From positions 124,001-188,000 of the forward strand of contig NZ_JRUD01000014.1 in assembly GCF_000802425.1 (NCBI RefSeq): a stretch of 64,000 nt of DNA, read 5' to 3'. Source of the stretch: Pseudomonas flexibilis (lineage in GTDB: Bacteria; Pseudomonadota; Gammaproteobacteria; Pseudomonadales; Pseudomonadaceae). Of the stretch, positions 1-9,122 are shown in pieces. Positions within the stretch are counted from its first letter, which is position 1. Every line of letters begins with the position of its first letter. The notes beneath the pieces are model-generated. The model did no database searches and was not told where the DNA came from. It saw only the letters and a program-made list of their open reading frames with translations. The translations under genes were made by a program, and so were the position numbers.

Positions 1-667
1 CGTGTACGCCACCTACCTGCTGGAACTGGCCGAGAAAGCCGGCAGCCTGGTGGTCAACAGCCCGCGCAGCCTGCGCGACTGCAACGAGAAGTTCTTTGCC
101 ACCCAGTTCCCGCAATGCACGCCGCCGACCCTGGTGAGCCGGCGCGCGGACATTCTGCGAGAGTTCGCCCGCGAGCACCGTGACGTCATCCTCAAACCGC
201 TGGACGAGATGGGCGGCGCCTCGATCTTCCGGCACCGCGAGGGCGACCCGAACCTGTCGGTGATCCTCGAGGTGCTCACCGAGCATGGCAGCCGGCAGAT
301 CATGGCGCAGCGCTACATTCCCGAAATCAAGGATGGCGACAAGCGCATCCTGATGATCGACGGCGAGCCGGTGCCCTATTGCCTGGCGCGCATCCCGGCG
401 CAGGGCGAGACGCGGGGCAATCTGGCCGCCGGCGGCCGAGGCGAACCGCGTCCGCTGACCGAGCGCGACCGCGAGATTGCCGCCCTGGTCGGCCCCGAAC
501 TGCGCAAGCGCGGCCTGCTGTTCGTCGGCCTGGACGTGATCGGCGACTACCTCACAGAAATCAACGTGACCAGCCCGACCTGCATCCGCGAGATCGACGC
601 GGCCTACGACACGCGCATCGGCGAGCGCCTGATGGACGCCATCGCCAGCCGTCTGGGTCGCGGCTGA
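1..667 (+). CDS. gshB: Glutathione synthetase, 3' part (5' end outside window)
   Basis: Encodes the C-terminal 221 or so residues of glutathione synthetase, the cytosolic ATP-grasp ligase joining gamma-glutamylcysteine and glycine. The ATP-grasp core is visible ([13 protein letters not shown]) and the protein ends with the conserved segment [14 protein letters not shown] that closes the active site. The reading frame is open through the window edge, so roughly the first 95 residues of a family protein of about 315 aa are missing. The order gshB, tonB, algH, ruvX, pyrR, pyrB, pyrC matches the P. aeruginosa PA0407-PA0401 block. Identification is secure. Confidence 0.95.
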   Translation, partial: VYATYLLELAEKAGSLVVNSPRSLRDCNEKFFATQFPQCTPPTLVSRRADILREFAREHRDVILKPLDEMGGASIFRHREGDPNLSVILEVLTEHGSRQIMAQRYIPEIKDGDKRILMIDGEPVPYCLARIPAQGETRGNLAAGGRGEPRPLTERDREIAALVGPELRKRGLLFVGLDVIGDYLTEINVTSPTCIREIDAAYDTRIGERLMDAIASRLGRG

Positions 668-764
668 GCGGACAACGGCCACTGACCGGAAGCGCTGCCT
701 GGTTCATGGACTTTTGGACCATCACTGGGCAGACTTCCGGGGTTTCCACGGCGCCGCTTACTCA

Positions 765-1652
765 ATGACCGCAGCCATCACCCCCACCCTCGAACCGCCT
801 CGAGTTCGCCCCGCCGACCGACTGGGCTTCACCCTGTTCCTGGCGGTGGCGCTGCACGTCGCGCTGATCTTCGGCCTGGGCTTCACGCTGGCCAAGCCCA
901 GCGAAGTCAGTAAATCGCTGGAAATCACCCTGTCCACTTTCAAGAGCGAGGAGGCCCCGAAACAGGCCGACTTCCTTGCCCAGGACAACCAGCAGGGCAG
1001 CGGCACGCTGGAACACAAGGCGGCGCCCAAGACCACCGAGATCGCGCCGTTCCAGGACACCGAGATCAACAAGGTCACTCCGCCGCCCGCCGCGCCGCCG
1101 GAAGTGCCGCGCGAGGCGCCCAAGGCCGCCGTGGCTACCCGCGCGCCCCAGCGGGAGAAGACCCCGGTGCAGGCCGAACTGCAGAAGACCGAGCAGCGCC
1201 GCCCGGCACCGGAATTCGACAGCTCGCAGCTGTCCGCCGAGATCGCCAGCCTGGAGGCCGATCTGGCGCTGGAACAGCAACGCTACGCCAAGCGGCCGAA
1301 AATCCACCGCCTGAACGCCGCCTCGACCATGCGCGACAAGGGCGCCTGGTACAAGGACGAGTGGCGCCGCAAGGTGGAACGCATCGGCAACCTCAACTAT
1401 CCCGACGAGGCGCGCCGCCAGCAGCTGTACGGCAGCCTGCGCCTGCTGGTGTCGATCCGCCGCGACGGCTCGCTGTACGAGGTACAGGTGCTGGAATCCT
1501 CCGGCCAGCCAGTGCTCGACCAGGCCGCCATGCGCATCGTCCACCTGGCCGCCCCGTACGCACCCTTCACTGGCGATCTGGCCGAGTTCGATCGCCTGGA
1601 GATCATCCGCACCTGGCGCTTCGAACGCGGCGATCGGCTCTCCAGCCAGTAG
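765..1652 (+). CDS. tonB3: Energy transducer TonB (TonB3-like)
   Basis: A 295-aa TonB-family protein: a short cytoplasmic N terminus, one transmembrane anchor at about residues 21-40, a long Pro/Ala/Lys/Glu-rich periplasmic linker, and a C-terminal TonB domain (from about residue 205) with YPDEARRQ and GSLYEVQVLESSG. TonB proteins couple the proton-motive force to outer-membrane receptors. The copy at this position in P. aeruginosa (PA0406, tonB3) is linked to twitching motility, consistent with pilT and pilU nearby. I chose the ATG at 765 because it puts the anchor close to the N terminus; an in-frame ATG at 714 would add 17 residues. Neither start has a strong ribosome-binding site. Confidence 0.88.
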   Translation: MTAAITPTLEPPRVRPADRLGFTLFLAVALHVALIFGLGFTLAKPSEVSKSLEITLSTFKSEEAPKQADFLAQDNQQGSGTLEHKAAPKTTEIAPFQDTEINKVTPPPAAPPEVPREAPKAAVATRAPQREKTPVQAELQKTEQRRPAPEFDSSQLSAEIASLEADLALEQQRYAKRPKIHRLNAASTMRDKGAWYKDEWRRKVERIGNLNYPDEARRQQLYGSLRLLVSIRRDGSLYEVQVLESSGQPVLDQAAMRIVHLAAPYAPFTGDLAEFDRLEIIRTWRFERGDRLSSQ

Positions 1653-1769
1653 CCCGCCCCCAGCAGGGCATCCCGCCACGCCCGCTTTCGCGGGGCGGTT
1701 CCAGCCGCGATGCCTTTTCGCTTTTCGCCATGCTTGCCGCCCCTGCCGCGAAGGCCGACACTTACGGCC

Positions 1770-2336
1770 ATGAACACCACCGATACCTACCTGAAGAATC
1801 AGTTGCTGATCGCCATGCCGCATCTGGCCGACCCGAACTTCGCCCAGACGCTGATCTACCTGGTCGAGCACAACGAGCATGGCGCCATGGGACTGGTCAT
1901 CAACCGTCCCAGCGGCCTTGAGCTGGCCGATATCATCGAGCAGCTGCGCCCCGAACAACCCCCGGCACCGGACAGTTACGAGCAGCCGGTATTCAGCGGC
2001 GGCCCGGTGCAGACCGACCGTGGTTTCGTGCTGCACGACAGCGGCTGGCAGTACCAGGCCACCCTTGATCTTGGCGAACTGGCGCTGTCCACCTCGCTGG
2101 ATGTGCTCTACGCCATTGCCGATGGCCATGGCCCGCGCCGCAGCCTGATCACCCTTGGCTACGCTGGCTGGGACGCCGGCCAGCTGGAGACCGAGATCAC
2201 CGAGAACGCCTGGCTGCACTGCCCGTGCGACGCGCGCCTGCTGTTCGAGCTGCCGGCCGAGCAGCGTCTTGCTGCGGCGGCCGCCTCGCTGGGCATCGAC
2301 CTCAACCTGCTGAGCAGCCAGGCGGGGCACGCATGA
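1770..2336 (+). CDS. algH: YqgE/AlgH family protein
   Basis: A 188-aa UPF0301 (YqgE/AlgH) protein, the usual family length. The N terminus NTTDTYLKNQLLIAMPHLAD and the block GAMGLVINRP are family hallmarks. The P. aeruginosa homologue was named for a link to alginate gene expression, but its molecular function is unknown. Its stop overlaps the ruvX start (ATGA), implying translational coupling. The ATG at 1770 begins the conserved sequence; an upstream in-frame ATG at 1710 adds 20 unconserved-looking, proline-rich residues and was rejected. Confidence 0.92.
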   Translation: MNTTDTYLKNQLLIAMPHLADPNFAQTLIYLVEHNEHGAMGLVINRPSGLELADIIEQLRPEQPPAPDSYEQPVFSGGPVQTDRGFVLHDSGWQYQATLDLGELALSTSLDVLYAIADGHGPRRSLITLGYAGWDAGQLETEITENAWLHCPCDARLLFELPAEQRLAAAAASLGIDLNLLSSQAGHA

Positions 2337-2758
2337 GCGAGAACCTGCGGCTGGTCATGGGCTTCGATTACGGCACCAAGCAGATCGGCGTGGCGGTGGG
2401 CCAGGCCATCACCGGCCAGGCCCGCGAACTCTGCGTACTCAAGGCACAGAACGGCGTGCCCGACTGGACGCGCGTCGAGGCGCTGATCAAGGAATGGCAA
2501 CCCGATGCCATCGTGGTCGGCCTGCCGCTGAACATGGACGGCACGCCCAGCGACATGAGCGAACGCGCCGAGAAGTTCGCCCGCCGCCTGCACGGCCGCT
2601 TCAACCTGCCGGTACATACCCACGATGAACGCCTGACCACCTTCGAGGCCAAGGGCCAGCGCCTGCGCGAGGGCCAGCGCGGTGGCTACCGGGATCGCCC
2701 GGTGGACGCCCTGGCCGCCGCCCTGCTGCTGGAAGGCTGGCTCGAAGCCCGGGGATAA
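2333..2758 (+). CDS. ruvX: Holliday junction resolvase-like protein RuvX/YqgF
   Basis: A 141-aa RNase H-fold protein of the YqgF/RuvX family. The first catalytic strand reads [15 protein letters not shown] with its conserved Asp; [16 protein letters not shown] and HTHDERLTT follow, the last carrying the acidic residue of the second motif. E. coli YqgF acts in pre-16S rRNA 5'-end processing; the resolvase name comes from fold similarity. The start overlaps algH by 4 nt, and pyrR starts 37 nt downstream, so the gene lies in one co-transcribed string. Confidence 0.95.
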   Translation: MSENLRLVMGFDYGTKQIGVAVGQAITGQARELCVLKAQNGVPDWTRVEALIKEWQPDAIVVGLPLNMDGTPSDMSERAEKFARRLHGRFNLPVHTHDERLTTFEAKGQRLREGQRGGYRDRPVDALAAALLLEGWLEARG

Positions 2759-2795
2759 CTCTTCTCGGCCTGCGGGCCGCCTTCAAGGAGCGACC

Positions 2796-3305
2796 ATGAC
2801 CCTTCCGAATCCCGCCGAACTGCTGCCGCGCATGGCCCGCGACCTGCGCGCCCACCTCGCCGCACGGCAGATCAGCGAACCCCGCTTCATCGGCATCCAG
2901 ACCGGCGGCCTGTGGGTCGCCCAGGCGCTGCTCGACGAACTCGGCGAACCCGGCCCGCTGGGCGCGCTGAACGTGTCCTTCTACCGCGACGACTTCAGCC
3001 GCACCGGCCTGCATCCCCAGGTGGGCCCCTCCAACCTGCCGTTCGAGATAGAGGGCCAGCACCTGGTGCTGATCGACGACGTGCTGATGAGCGGCCGCAC
3101 CGTGCGCGCCGCGCTCAACGAGCTGTTCGACTATGGCCGCCCGGCCAGCGTGACCCTGGTCTGCCTGCTCGACCTGGACGCCCGCGAGCTGCCGATCCGT
3201 GCGGATGTGCTCGGCGCCACCCTGTCGCTGGCCCCCGATGAGCGCGTAAAATTGCTCGGCCCCGCGCCGCTCGTCCTCGAGCGACAGATGCTTGCATCCC
3301 ACTGA
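2796..3305 (+). CDS. pyrR: PyrR bifunctional regulator / uracil phosphoribosyltransferase
   Basis: A 169-aa type I phosphoribosyltransferase-fold protein. The PRPP-binding loop is [17 protein letters not shown], and [15 protein letters not shown] near residues 31-45 matches the PyrR N-terminal region. In Gram-positive bacteria PyrR is an RNA-binding attenuator; in Pseudomonas it is encoded just upstream of pyrB but a role in attenuation is not established. The ATG at 2796 follows AAGGAGCGACC, a good ribosome-binding site. pyrB begins 11 nt after the stop. Confidence 0.93.
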   Translation: MTLPNPAELLPRMARDLRAHLAARQISEPRFIGIQTGGLWVAQALLDELGEPGPLGALNVSFYRDDFSRTGLHPQVGPSNLPFEIEGQHLVLIDDVLMSGRTVRAALNELFDYGRPASVTLVCLLDLDARELPIRADVLGATLSLAPDERVKLLGPAPLVLERQMLASH

Positions 3306-3316
3306 GACCCCGAACG

Positions 3317-4336
3317 ATGCCGACCGCCGCTATCAAGCGCCCGCTGCAGCTCAATGACCTTGGGCAGCTGCGCCATTTCCTGTCCCTCGACGGCCTGTCC
3401 GGCGAGCTGCTCACCGAGATCCTCGACACCGCCGATTCCTTCCTGGAAGTCGGCGCCCGCGCGGTGAAGAAGGTCCCGCTGCTGCGCGGCCGCACCGTGT
3501 GCAACGTGTTCTTCGAGAACTCCACGCGCACGCGCACCACCTTCGAACTGGCTGCCCAGCGGCTGTCGGCCGACGTCATCACCCTGAACGTCTCCACCTC
3601 CTCGACCAGCAAGGGCGAGACGCTGTTCGACACCCTGCGCAACCTGGAAGCCATGGCCGCCGACATGTTCGTGGTGCGCCATGCCGATTCCGGTGCCGCG
3701 CACTTCATCGCCGAACACGTCTGCCCCGAGGTGGCGATCATCAACGGCGGCGATGGCCGCCACGCGCACCCGACCCAGGGCATGCTCGACATGCTGACCA
3801 TCCGCCGCCACAAGGGCGACTTCGCCAACCTCTCGGTGGCCATCGTCGGCGACATCCTGCACTCGCGGGTGGCGCGCTCCGACATGCTCGCCCTGCGCGC
3901 CCTGGGCTGTCAGGACATCCGCGTGATCGGCCCGCGCACCCTGTTGCCCATCGGCCTGGAGGAAAACTACGGCGTGCGGGTGTTCACCAGCCTGAGCGAA
4001 GGGCTGAAGGATGTCGACGTGGTGATCATGCTGCGCCTGCAGCGCGAGCGCATGCAGGGCGGCCTGCTGCCCAGCGAGGGCGAGTTCTACCGCCTGTACG
4101 GCCTGAGCACCCAGCGTCTGGCGCTGGCCAAGCCGGATGCCATCGTCATGCACCCGGGGCCGATCAACCGCGGCGTGGAGATCGAATCCGCCGTGGCCGA
4201 CGGCGCCCAGTCGGTGATCCTCAACCAGGTCACCTACGGCATCGCCATCCGCATGGCGGTCATGTCCATGGCGATGAGCGGCCAGGCCGCCCAGCGCCAG
4301 CTCGAATCCGAAACCGCTTCCGAGGAGCAGAACTGA
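3317..4336 (+). CDS. pyrB: Aspartate carbamoyltransferase catalytic subunit
   Basis: A 339-aa ATCase, condensing carbamoyl phosphate with aspartate in the first committed step of UMP synthesis. The carbamoyl-phosphate motif [12 protein letters not shown] lies at about residues 65-76, [10 protein letters not shown] near residue 151 and MHPGPINRG near residue 277. Like other Pseudomonas ATCases it carries an N-terminal extension (about 15 residues before the conserved fold), which in that genus makes the nucleotide effector site. Its stop overlaps the pyrC' start (TGATG); the two proteins form the dodecameric Pseudomonas-type holoenzyme. Confidence 0.96.
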   Translation: MPTAAIKRPLQLNDLGQLRHFLSLDGLSGELLTEILDTADSFLEVGARAVKKVPLLRGRTVCNVFFENSTRTRTTFELAAQRLSADVITLNVSTSSTSKGETLFDTLRNLEAMAADMFVVRHADSGAAHFIAEHVCPEVAIINGGDGRHAHPTQGMLDMLTIRRHKGDFANLSVAIVGDILHSRVARSDMLALRALGCQDIRVIGPRTLLPIGLEENYGVRVFTSLSEGLKDVDVVIMLRLQRERMQGGLLPSEGEFYRLYGLSTQRLALAKPDAIVMHPGPINRGVEIESAVADGAQSVILNQVTYGIAIRMAVMSMAMSGQAAQRQLESETASEEQN

Positions 4337-5610
4337 TGTCCTCCACCCGTATCCTCGGTGCTCGCGTCATCGACCCGGCCAGCGGCCTGGACCGGGTCAC
4401 CGACCTCTATCTGGATGCCACCAAGATCGTCGCCATCGGCGAGGCGCCGGCCGGTTTCACAGCCAGCCAGACCCTGGATGCCAGCGGACTGATCGCCGCG
4501 CCGGGCCTGGTCGACCTGTCCGTAGCCCTGCGCGAGCCGGGCTACGGTCGCAAGGGCAACATCGCCAGCGAGACCCTGGCCGCCGCCGCCGGGGGCGTCA
4601 CCAGCCTGTGCTGCCCGCCGCTGACCCGCCCGGTGATGGATACCGCCGCGGTGGTCGACCTGGTGCTGGAGCGCGCCCAGGAAGCCGGTCACGCCAAGGT
4701 GTTCCCCATCGGCGCCCTGACCAAGGGCCTGGGCGGCGAGCAGCTGGCCGAGCTGGTCACCCTGCGCGACGCCGGTTGCGTGGCCTTCGGCGATGGCCTG
4801 ACCGACATGCCCAACACCCGCAACCTGCGTCGGGCCATGGAATATGCCGCCACCTTCGACCTGACCCTGGTGCTGCACAGCCAGGATGCCGCGCTGGCCG
4901 AAGGCGGCCTGGCCCACGAAGGCCCGACCGCCAGCTTCCTCGGCCTGGCCGGCATTCCGGAAAGCGCCGAAACCGTTGCCCTGTCCCGCCAGTTGCTGCT
5001 GGTGGAACAGTCCGGCGTGCGCGCGCACTTCACCCAGCTGACCAGTGCCCGGGGCGTGGAAATGATCGCGCAGGCCCAGGCCCGCGGCCTGCCGGTGAGC
5101 GCCGACGTGGCGCTGTACCAGCTGATCCTCACCGACGAGGCGCTGGCCGGCTTCTCCAGCCTCTACCATGTGCAGCCGCCGCTGCGCTCGCGCGCCGACC
5201 GCGACGCCCTGCGCGAGGCGGTGAAAAGCGGTGTGGTGCAGGCGATTGCCAGTCATCACCAGTCCCACGATCTGGACGCCAAGCTGGCGCCCTTCGCCGC
5301 CACCGAGCCGGGCATCAGCAGCGTGGAATTACTGCTGCCGCTGGCCATGACGCTGGTGGAGGACGGCCTGCTGGATCTGCCGACCCTGCTGGATCGCCTG
5401 AGCTGGGGCCCGGCGCGGGCGCTGCAGCTGCCCGCCGGCCGCTTGGCTGTGGGCGCCCCGGCCGACCTGCTGCTGTTCGATCCGGCCAGCAGCACGCTGG
5501 CCGGTGAAAGCTGGTACTCCAAGGGGCAAAACTGCCCGTTCTTCGGCCACTGCCTGCCCGGCAAGGTGCGCTACACCCTGATGGACGGGCGGATCAGCTA
5601 CCAGGGTTGA
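4336..5610 (+). CDS. pyrC': Inactive dihydroorotase homologue PyrC' (ATCase non-catalytic subunit)
   Basis: A 424-aa amidohydrolase-fold protein. Active dihydroorotases carry an HxH metal motif in the segment before LREPG; here residues 62-64 are Ser-Val-Ala (GLVDLSVALREPG), so that pair of zinc ligands is gone. This matches the known Pseudomonas pyrC', an enzymatically dead partner needed to assemble and stabilise ATCase. It overlaps pyrB by 1 nt. A functional dihydroorotase must be encoded elsewhere. The intergenic repeat at 5627-5695 follows the stop. Confidence 0.93.
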   Translation: MSSTRILGARVIDPASGLDRVTDLYLDATKIVAIGEAPAGFTASQTLDASGLIAAPGLVDLSVALREPGYGRKGNIASETLAAAAGGVTSLCCPPLTRPVMDTAAVVDLVLERAQEAGHAKVFPIGALTKGLGGEQLAELVTLRDAGCVAFGDGLTDMPNTRNLRRAMEYAATFDLTLVLHSQDAALAEGGLAHEGPTASFLGLAGIPESAETVALSRQLLLVEQSGVRAHFTQLTSARGVEMIAQAQARGLPVSADVALYQLILTDEALAGFSSLYHVQPPLRSRADRDALREAVKSGVVQAIASHHQSHDLDAKLAPFAATEPGISSVELLLPLAMTLVEDGLLDLPTLLDRLSWGPARALQLPAGRLAVGAPADLLLFDPASSTLAGESWYSKGQNCPFFGHCLPGKVRYTLMDGRISYQG

Positions 5611-5626
5611 GTCAGGTGCCCCCCCC

Positions 5627-5695
5627 TGTGGGAGCGAATTCATTCGCGAGCTTTCAGGCCACACCCGGAAGCTCGCGGACAAAACCGCTCCCACA
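5627..5695. repeat. REP-like inverted repeat, family 1, copy A
   Basis: An imperfect inverted repeat bounded by TGTGGGAGCG and CGCTCCCACA, with inner arms GCGAGCTTT and AAGCTCGCGG. It lies between pyrC' and the convergent TM2 gene. Similar elements occur at 11772-11858, 40058-40143 and 53951-54034. The design resembles Pseudomonas REP/BIME-type repeats. As a stable hairpin between convergent genes it could also protect or end transcripts. Confidence 0.8.
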
Positions 5696-5711
5696 GTACG
5701 GGCGTTGGGTT

Positions 5712-6110
5712 TCAGCCCCACAGCCGATTGCGTTCGGAAATCTGCTGGTTCAGTGTCCAGAAGTCGTAGAGCACCCCAATCAGGAAAAAGCCACCGGTCA
5801 GCAGATAGAGCAGGCCGGTGATCCACTTGCCCTGGTACATCCGGTGCACGCCGAACACGCCGAGGAAGGTCAGCAGGATCCAGGCGATGTTGTAGTCCAG
5901 CCGCCCGGAGTTGAAGCGCAGGTCCGCCTGGCGATCCATCGAAGGGATCAGGAACAGGTCGATGATCCAGCCGACGAACAGCAGGCCAAGGGTGAAGAAC
6001 CAGATCGTCCCGGTGATCGGCTTGCCGTAATAGAAGCGGTGCGAGCCGAGGAAGCCAAAGATCCAGAGCAGATAACCGATGACCTTGCTGTGGGTGTCGT
6101 GATAGCGCAT
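5712..6110 (-). CDS. TM2 domain-containing membrane protein
   Basis: A 132-aa protein with two tandem TM2-type units. Each has a hydrophobic helix, a turn resembling FGFLGSHRFYYGK (about residues 18-30) or LGVFGVHRMYQGK, a second helix, and an acidic exit such as GWIIDLF or GVLYDFW. TM2 proteins are small inner-membrane proteins of unknown function. The gene is on the opposite strand to the pyr genes, just downstream (64 nt) of the dynamin-like GTPase gene, so the two may be co-transcribed. Membrane topology is inferred from hydrophobicity alone. Confidence 0.85.
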   Translation of the reverse strand: MRYHDTHSKVIGYLLWIFGFLGSHRFYYGKPITGTIWFFTLGLLFVGWIIDLFLIPSMDRQADLRFNSGRLDYNIAWILLTFLGVFGVHRMYQGKWITGLLYLLTGGFFLIGVLYDFWTLNQQISERNRLWG

Positions 6111-6173
6111 GGGCGTGTCCCCTGACGGAATGGATCGGGCTCAGCCTAACCCATCGGCGCGCACGTTGCGCCC

Positions 6174-8135
6174 TCAGCGCGCCAACGGCAGCTGGACGAC
6201 ATTGCCGTACTGCGGCGCCGGCGCGCAGCGCTGCAGGGAGCGCAACAGCTCCTCGACCTCCTCCCGCTGCTGCGCCAGTTGCTCGGCATAGCGGCCCAGC
6301 ATCTGCCCGCGCGTGCGGGCCTGACGGCTGGCCTGGGCCAGGGCGCGCATTTCCAGCAGCTGTTGTTCGAGCAGCTGCTTGCGCTCCTGATTGAACTGCA
6401 GCAGCGGCAACAGCACCTCGGCTTCCCAGCGCTCGATGGCGCCTCGCAGGCGCCGATGCAGATCGACCACCGACTGCGCCAGGGTGCCCAGGAAGCGACG
6501 GGTCAGACTGTGCTGCTCGGTCAACAGCGTGCTGGGCCGCAGGCGAAAATGGTCGGCCCGCAGCCGCAGTTGCTGCAGCTCACGGGCAAAGGCCTCCAGT
6601 TCCAGACGCGGCGCATCCACCGCCATCAGCGGGTACGCCTCGTTATGCCGGCGATAGATGGCCGCCACGGTGCGGTCCGCCATGGCAGCCTCGTTGCGCA
6701 GGTGGTCCAGGTCGGACTCCAGCAGGCTGAAGAAGCCCACGATGCCCTGGTTGATGCCCAGTGTTGTCCAGCTGCCCAACAGGCGCTCGCGCACCGCCAG
6801 CAAATGCTGCTCCAGCCGCTCGGGACCGATGGCCTGACGCAACAGCTCGGCCTGCCGGCGCAACAGGTTCTGCTGACCGCGCAGGGCAATCAGCCCCTTG
6901 TGGTGTTCGGCATGCTCGGCGCGCGCCCGCTCACCCAGCTCGGCGAGCACCGCGTCCTGGTCACGCTCCTGCGCCGCCAGCTGCCGCTGCTGGTCAGCCA
7001 CCCGTGCAATGCGCTGCGCCAGCAGCGCCTCGCTGGCCACCAGCATCTCGCGCAGCGGCGCCACCACCTGCTCGTCGACCAGCCGCCCCCGGTCGGCAAC
7101 CAGGCGCTCGTCCAGCAGCGACTCCAGTTCGGCAAAGCGGCTGCGCGCCAGCAAACGGGCATCGTTGCGCACCCGGGCCAACAGCCCCTGGCGGGCGGAC
7201 AGGGGCACCACCTGCTCGACGCCCAGCCCCAGTTGCTCCGCACTGTCGCGGCGCACCCGCTCCTGATTGGCGGCGATTTCCTCGGGCGCGAGCAGCTCGT
7301 CCTCCAGCACGTCGATCTTGTTGAGCAGCGCATACAGACGGCGCGGGCCGACGCGGTCCAGGCCACGCACATGGCCGTCCCAGATGGCCAGGTCGCTGGC
7401 CGTCACGCCGCTATCGGCCGCCAGCAGGAAAAACACCACCTGGGCCTCCGGCAACATCGACAAGGTGAGCTCGGGCTCGCTGCCCAGGGCGTTCAGCCCG
7501 GGGGTATCGAGGATGCGCAGCCCCTTGCGCAGCAGCGGATGGTCGACGCTGGCCAGCGCGTGCCGCCAGGCCGGGACGCGCACGCGCTCCGCTTCCCCGC
7601 TCGGCTCCAGGGTGGCGGGGTCGAAGCCCAGGCGCAGCGCCTGCTCGCGGGAAACCGACTTGACCCGCGCCACCTCGGCGAAGGCGTCGGCCATGGCGGC
7701 GGGTTCCTGCGCATCCAGGTTGAAGGTCACCCAGGCCGCCGGCCGCTGGCGCAGCTCGGCCAGCGAGACCTCTTCCAGGCGGGTCTCGATGGGCAGCAGT
7801 CGCAGGTACGGACGTGCCGCCCGTGCATCGAAGAACAGCTCGGTGGGACACATGGTGGTGCGCCCGGGCTGCGAGGGCAGGATGCGCCGGCCACAACCGG
7901 CAAAGAACAGGGCGTTGATCAGCTCGGTCTTGCCCCGCGAGAACTCACCGACGAAGGCCAGCGTCAGTTGTTCACTGCGCAGCTGACGCAAGGCGCGCTC
8001 CAGGCGCGCCTCCAGCGCCGGCGTGGCCATTCGGTTGGCGGCCAGCCAGCTGCGATAGCGCACCAGTACGGCGGTCAACGCCCGCTTCCATTGCACGGAG
8101 GCATCGATCTGCTGGCCGAGGCGGTCCAGGCTCAT
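6174..8135 (-). CDS. Dynamin-like GTPase family protein
   Basis: A 653-aa large GTPase. The N-terminal G domain has G1 GEFSRGKT (63-70), a PTE segment near 97 as the probable G2, G3 DTPG (210-213) and G4 NKID (272-275). The remaining 370 residues are long, highly charged helices rich in Gln, Arg and Leu, as expected for the helical stalk of bacterial dynamin-like proteins. Members of this superfamily bind and remodel membranes or act in DNA segregation (E. coli CrfC/YjdA); no role can be assigned here. The adjacent TM2 protein is a possible membrane partner. Confidence 0.85.
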   Translation of the reverse strand: MSLDRLGQQIDASVQWKRALTAVLVRYRSWLAANRMATPALEARLERALRQLRSEQLTLAFVGEFSRGKTELINALFFAGCGRRILPSQPGRTTMCPTELFFDARAARPYLRLLPIETRLEEVSLAELRQRPAAWVTFNLDAQEPAAMADAFAEVARVKSVSREQALRLGFDPATLEPSGEAERVRVPAWRHALASVDHPLLRKGLRILDTPGLNALGSEPELTLSMLPEAQVVFFLLAADSGVTASDLAIWDGHVRGLDRVGPRRLYALLNKIDVLEDELLAPEEIAANQERVRRDSAEQLGLGVEQVVPLSARQGLLARVRNDARLLARSRFAELESLLDERLVADRGRLVDEQVVAPLREMLVASEALLAQRIARVADQQRQLAAQERDQDAVLAELGERARAEHAEHHKGLIALRGQQNLLRRQAELLRQAIGPERLEQHLLAVRERLLGSWTTLGINQGIVGFFSLLESDLDHLRNEAAMADRTVAAIYRRHNEAYPLMAVDAPRLELEAFARELQQLRLRADHFRLRPSTLLTEQHSLTRRFLGTLAQSVVDLHRRLRGAIERWEAEVLLPLLQFNQERKQLLEQQLLEMRALAQASRQARTRGQMLGRYAEQLAQQREEVEELLRSLQRCAPAPQYGNVVQLPLAR

Positions 8136-8228
8136 GGCGGCATGTCCTTATGCGAAGAGGCATGCCGTGCATTATTGGCCAGCCGGGCGGGGCGTCCAGC
8201 GACTGGCGCACACCGTGACGGCTGTCGA

Positions 8229-8522
8229 TCAACCCCGGGTGATCTGCAGCCCCTCCGGGAACCGCTGCGGCCTCGCGATGCGCACGCGCTTCTGGCGGTT
8301 CAGCTCGCCGCTTTCCAGACTGACCTGGTTCTTCGGCACGCCGAAGGCCTTGGCCAGGAAGGCCATGAGGTGAGCGTTGGCCTTGCCTTCCACCGGCGGG
8401 GCGGTGAGGCGGATCTTCAGGCGATCACCATGCAGGCCGGCGAATTCGTCCTTGCTGGCCTTGGGCTGCAGGTGCACGGCGAGGAGCAGGTCCTCGCCGT
8501 CCCAGCGGTACCAGTCCGTCAC
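8229..8522 (-). CDS. yggU: DUF167 / YggU family protein
   Basis: A 97-aa DUF167 protein with the typical core VHLQPKASKDEF, LKIRLTAPPVEGKANAHL and the C-terminal SGELNRQKRVRI. Structures of the family are known; function is not. The start is a GTG at 8522 (VTDWYRWDGEDLLL), overlapping the yggT stop by 3 nt in a GTGA arrangement, so translation is probably coupled. The order yggS-proC-yggT-yggU is a widely conserved block. Confidence 0.9.
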   Translation of the reverse strand: MTDWYRWDGEDLLLAVHLQPKASKDEFAGLHGDRLKIRLTAPPVEGKANAHLMAFLAKAFGVPKNQVSLESGELNRQKRVRIARPQRFPEGLQITRG

Positions 8523-9112
8523 AGGAAGAACGCGATAGCCGATGGCATCAAGGTCATTTCCGCTAGGTTGAGGACCACGTACCTGTCCAGCAGGTGCAGC
8601 GCGATCAGGGCGAATATCGGGGAGATATCCACCACGCCCAGGTTGGGCATGAACCGGCGGATGGGTGCCAGCACCGGCTCGCAAATTTGCTGGACCAATT
8701 GCGCGGTGGGGTTGTAGGTGCGCGGCGCGACCCAAGAGAGAATCGCACTGACAATCAGAGAAAAGAAAAAGATTTTTAGGAACAGCGAAGCAACGCCAAT
8801 CAGTGCCCAGGCCAGGAGATGTAGCAGGCTCCACGGCGTGCCATTGAGTGCCAAAATGACCAACATCAGCGCGAGCTGAACCAGCACCGCCAGCACCAGC
8901 GAAGCCAGGTCGATTCCGCCGAAACCGGGAATCACCCGGCGCAGCGGCATCAAGAGCGGCGAGGTGGCGCGCACGATGAACTGGCTGAGCGGGTTGTAGA
9001 AGTCGGCGCGCACCAGTTGCAGCACGAAGCGCAACAGCACGGCCAGCAGGTACAAGCCGCCCAGAGCGTGGATCAGAAAGGTGACAGCATCGACCAGACC
9101 ATTACCGTTCAT
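8519..9112 (-). CDS. yggT: YggT family integral membrane protein
   Basis: A 197-aa membrane protein with two repeated YggT units, each a pair of hydrophobic helices around an NPLSQF or NPTAQL loop followed by PLLMPLRRVIPGFGGID or PVLAPIRRFMPNLGVVD. YggT proteins have been linked to osmotic tolerance and, in organelle relatives, to cytochrome assembly; the Pseudomonas role is unproven. It lies 10 nt downstream of proC. Confidence 0.92.
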   Translation of the reverse strand: MNGNGLVDAVTFLIHALGGLYLLAVLLRFVLQLVRADFYNPLSQFIVRATSPLLMPLRRVIPGFGGIDLASLVLAVLVQLALMLVILALNGTPWSLLHLLAWALIGVASLFLKIFFFSLIVSAILSWVAPRTYNPTAQLVQQICEPVLAPIRRFMPNLGVVDISPIFALIALHLLDRYVVLNLAEMTLMPSAIAFFL

Positions 9113-9122
9113 CAGAAGCTCC

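Noticed and set aside
762-2330. 522-codon open frame on the minus strand opposite tonB and algH
   Set aside because: Antisense shadow of two clear genes; composition is Gln/Gly/Arg/Ala-rich as expected from high-GC complement reading, with no domain.
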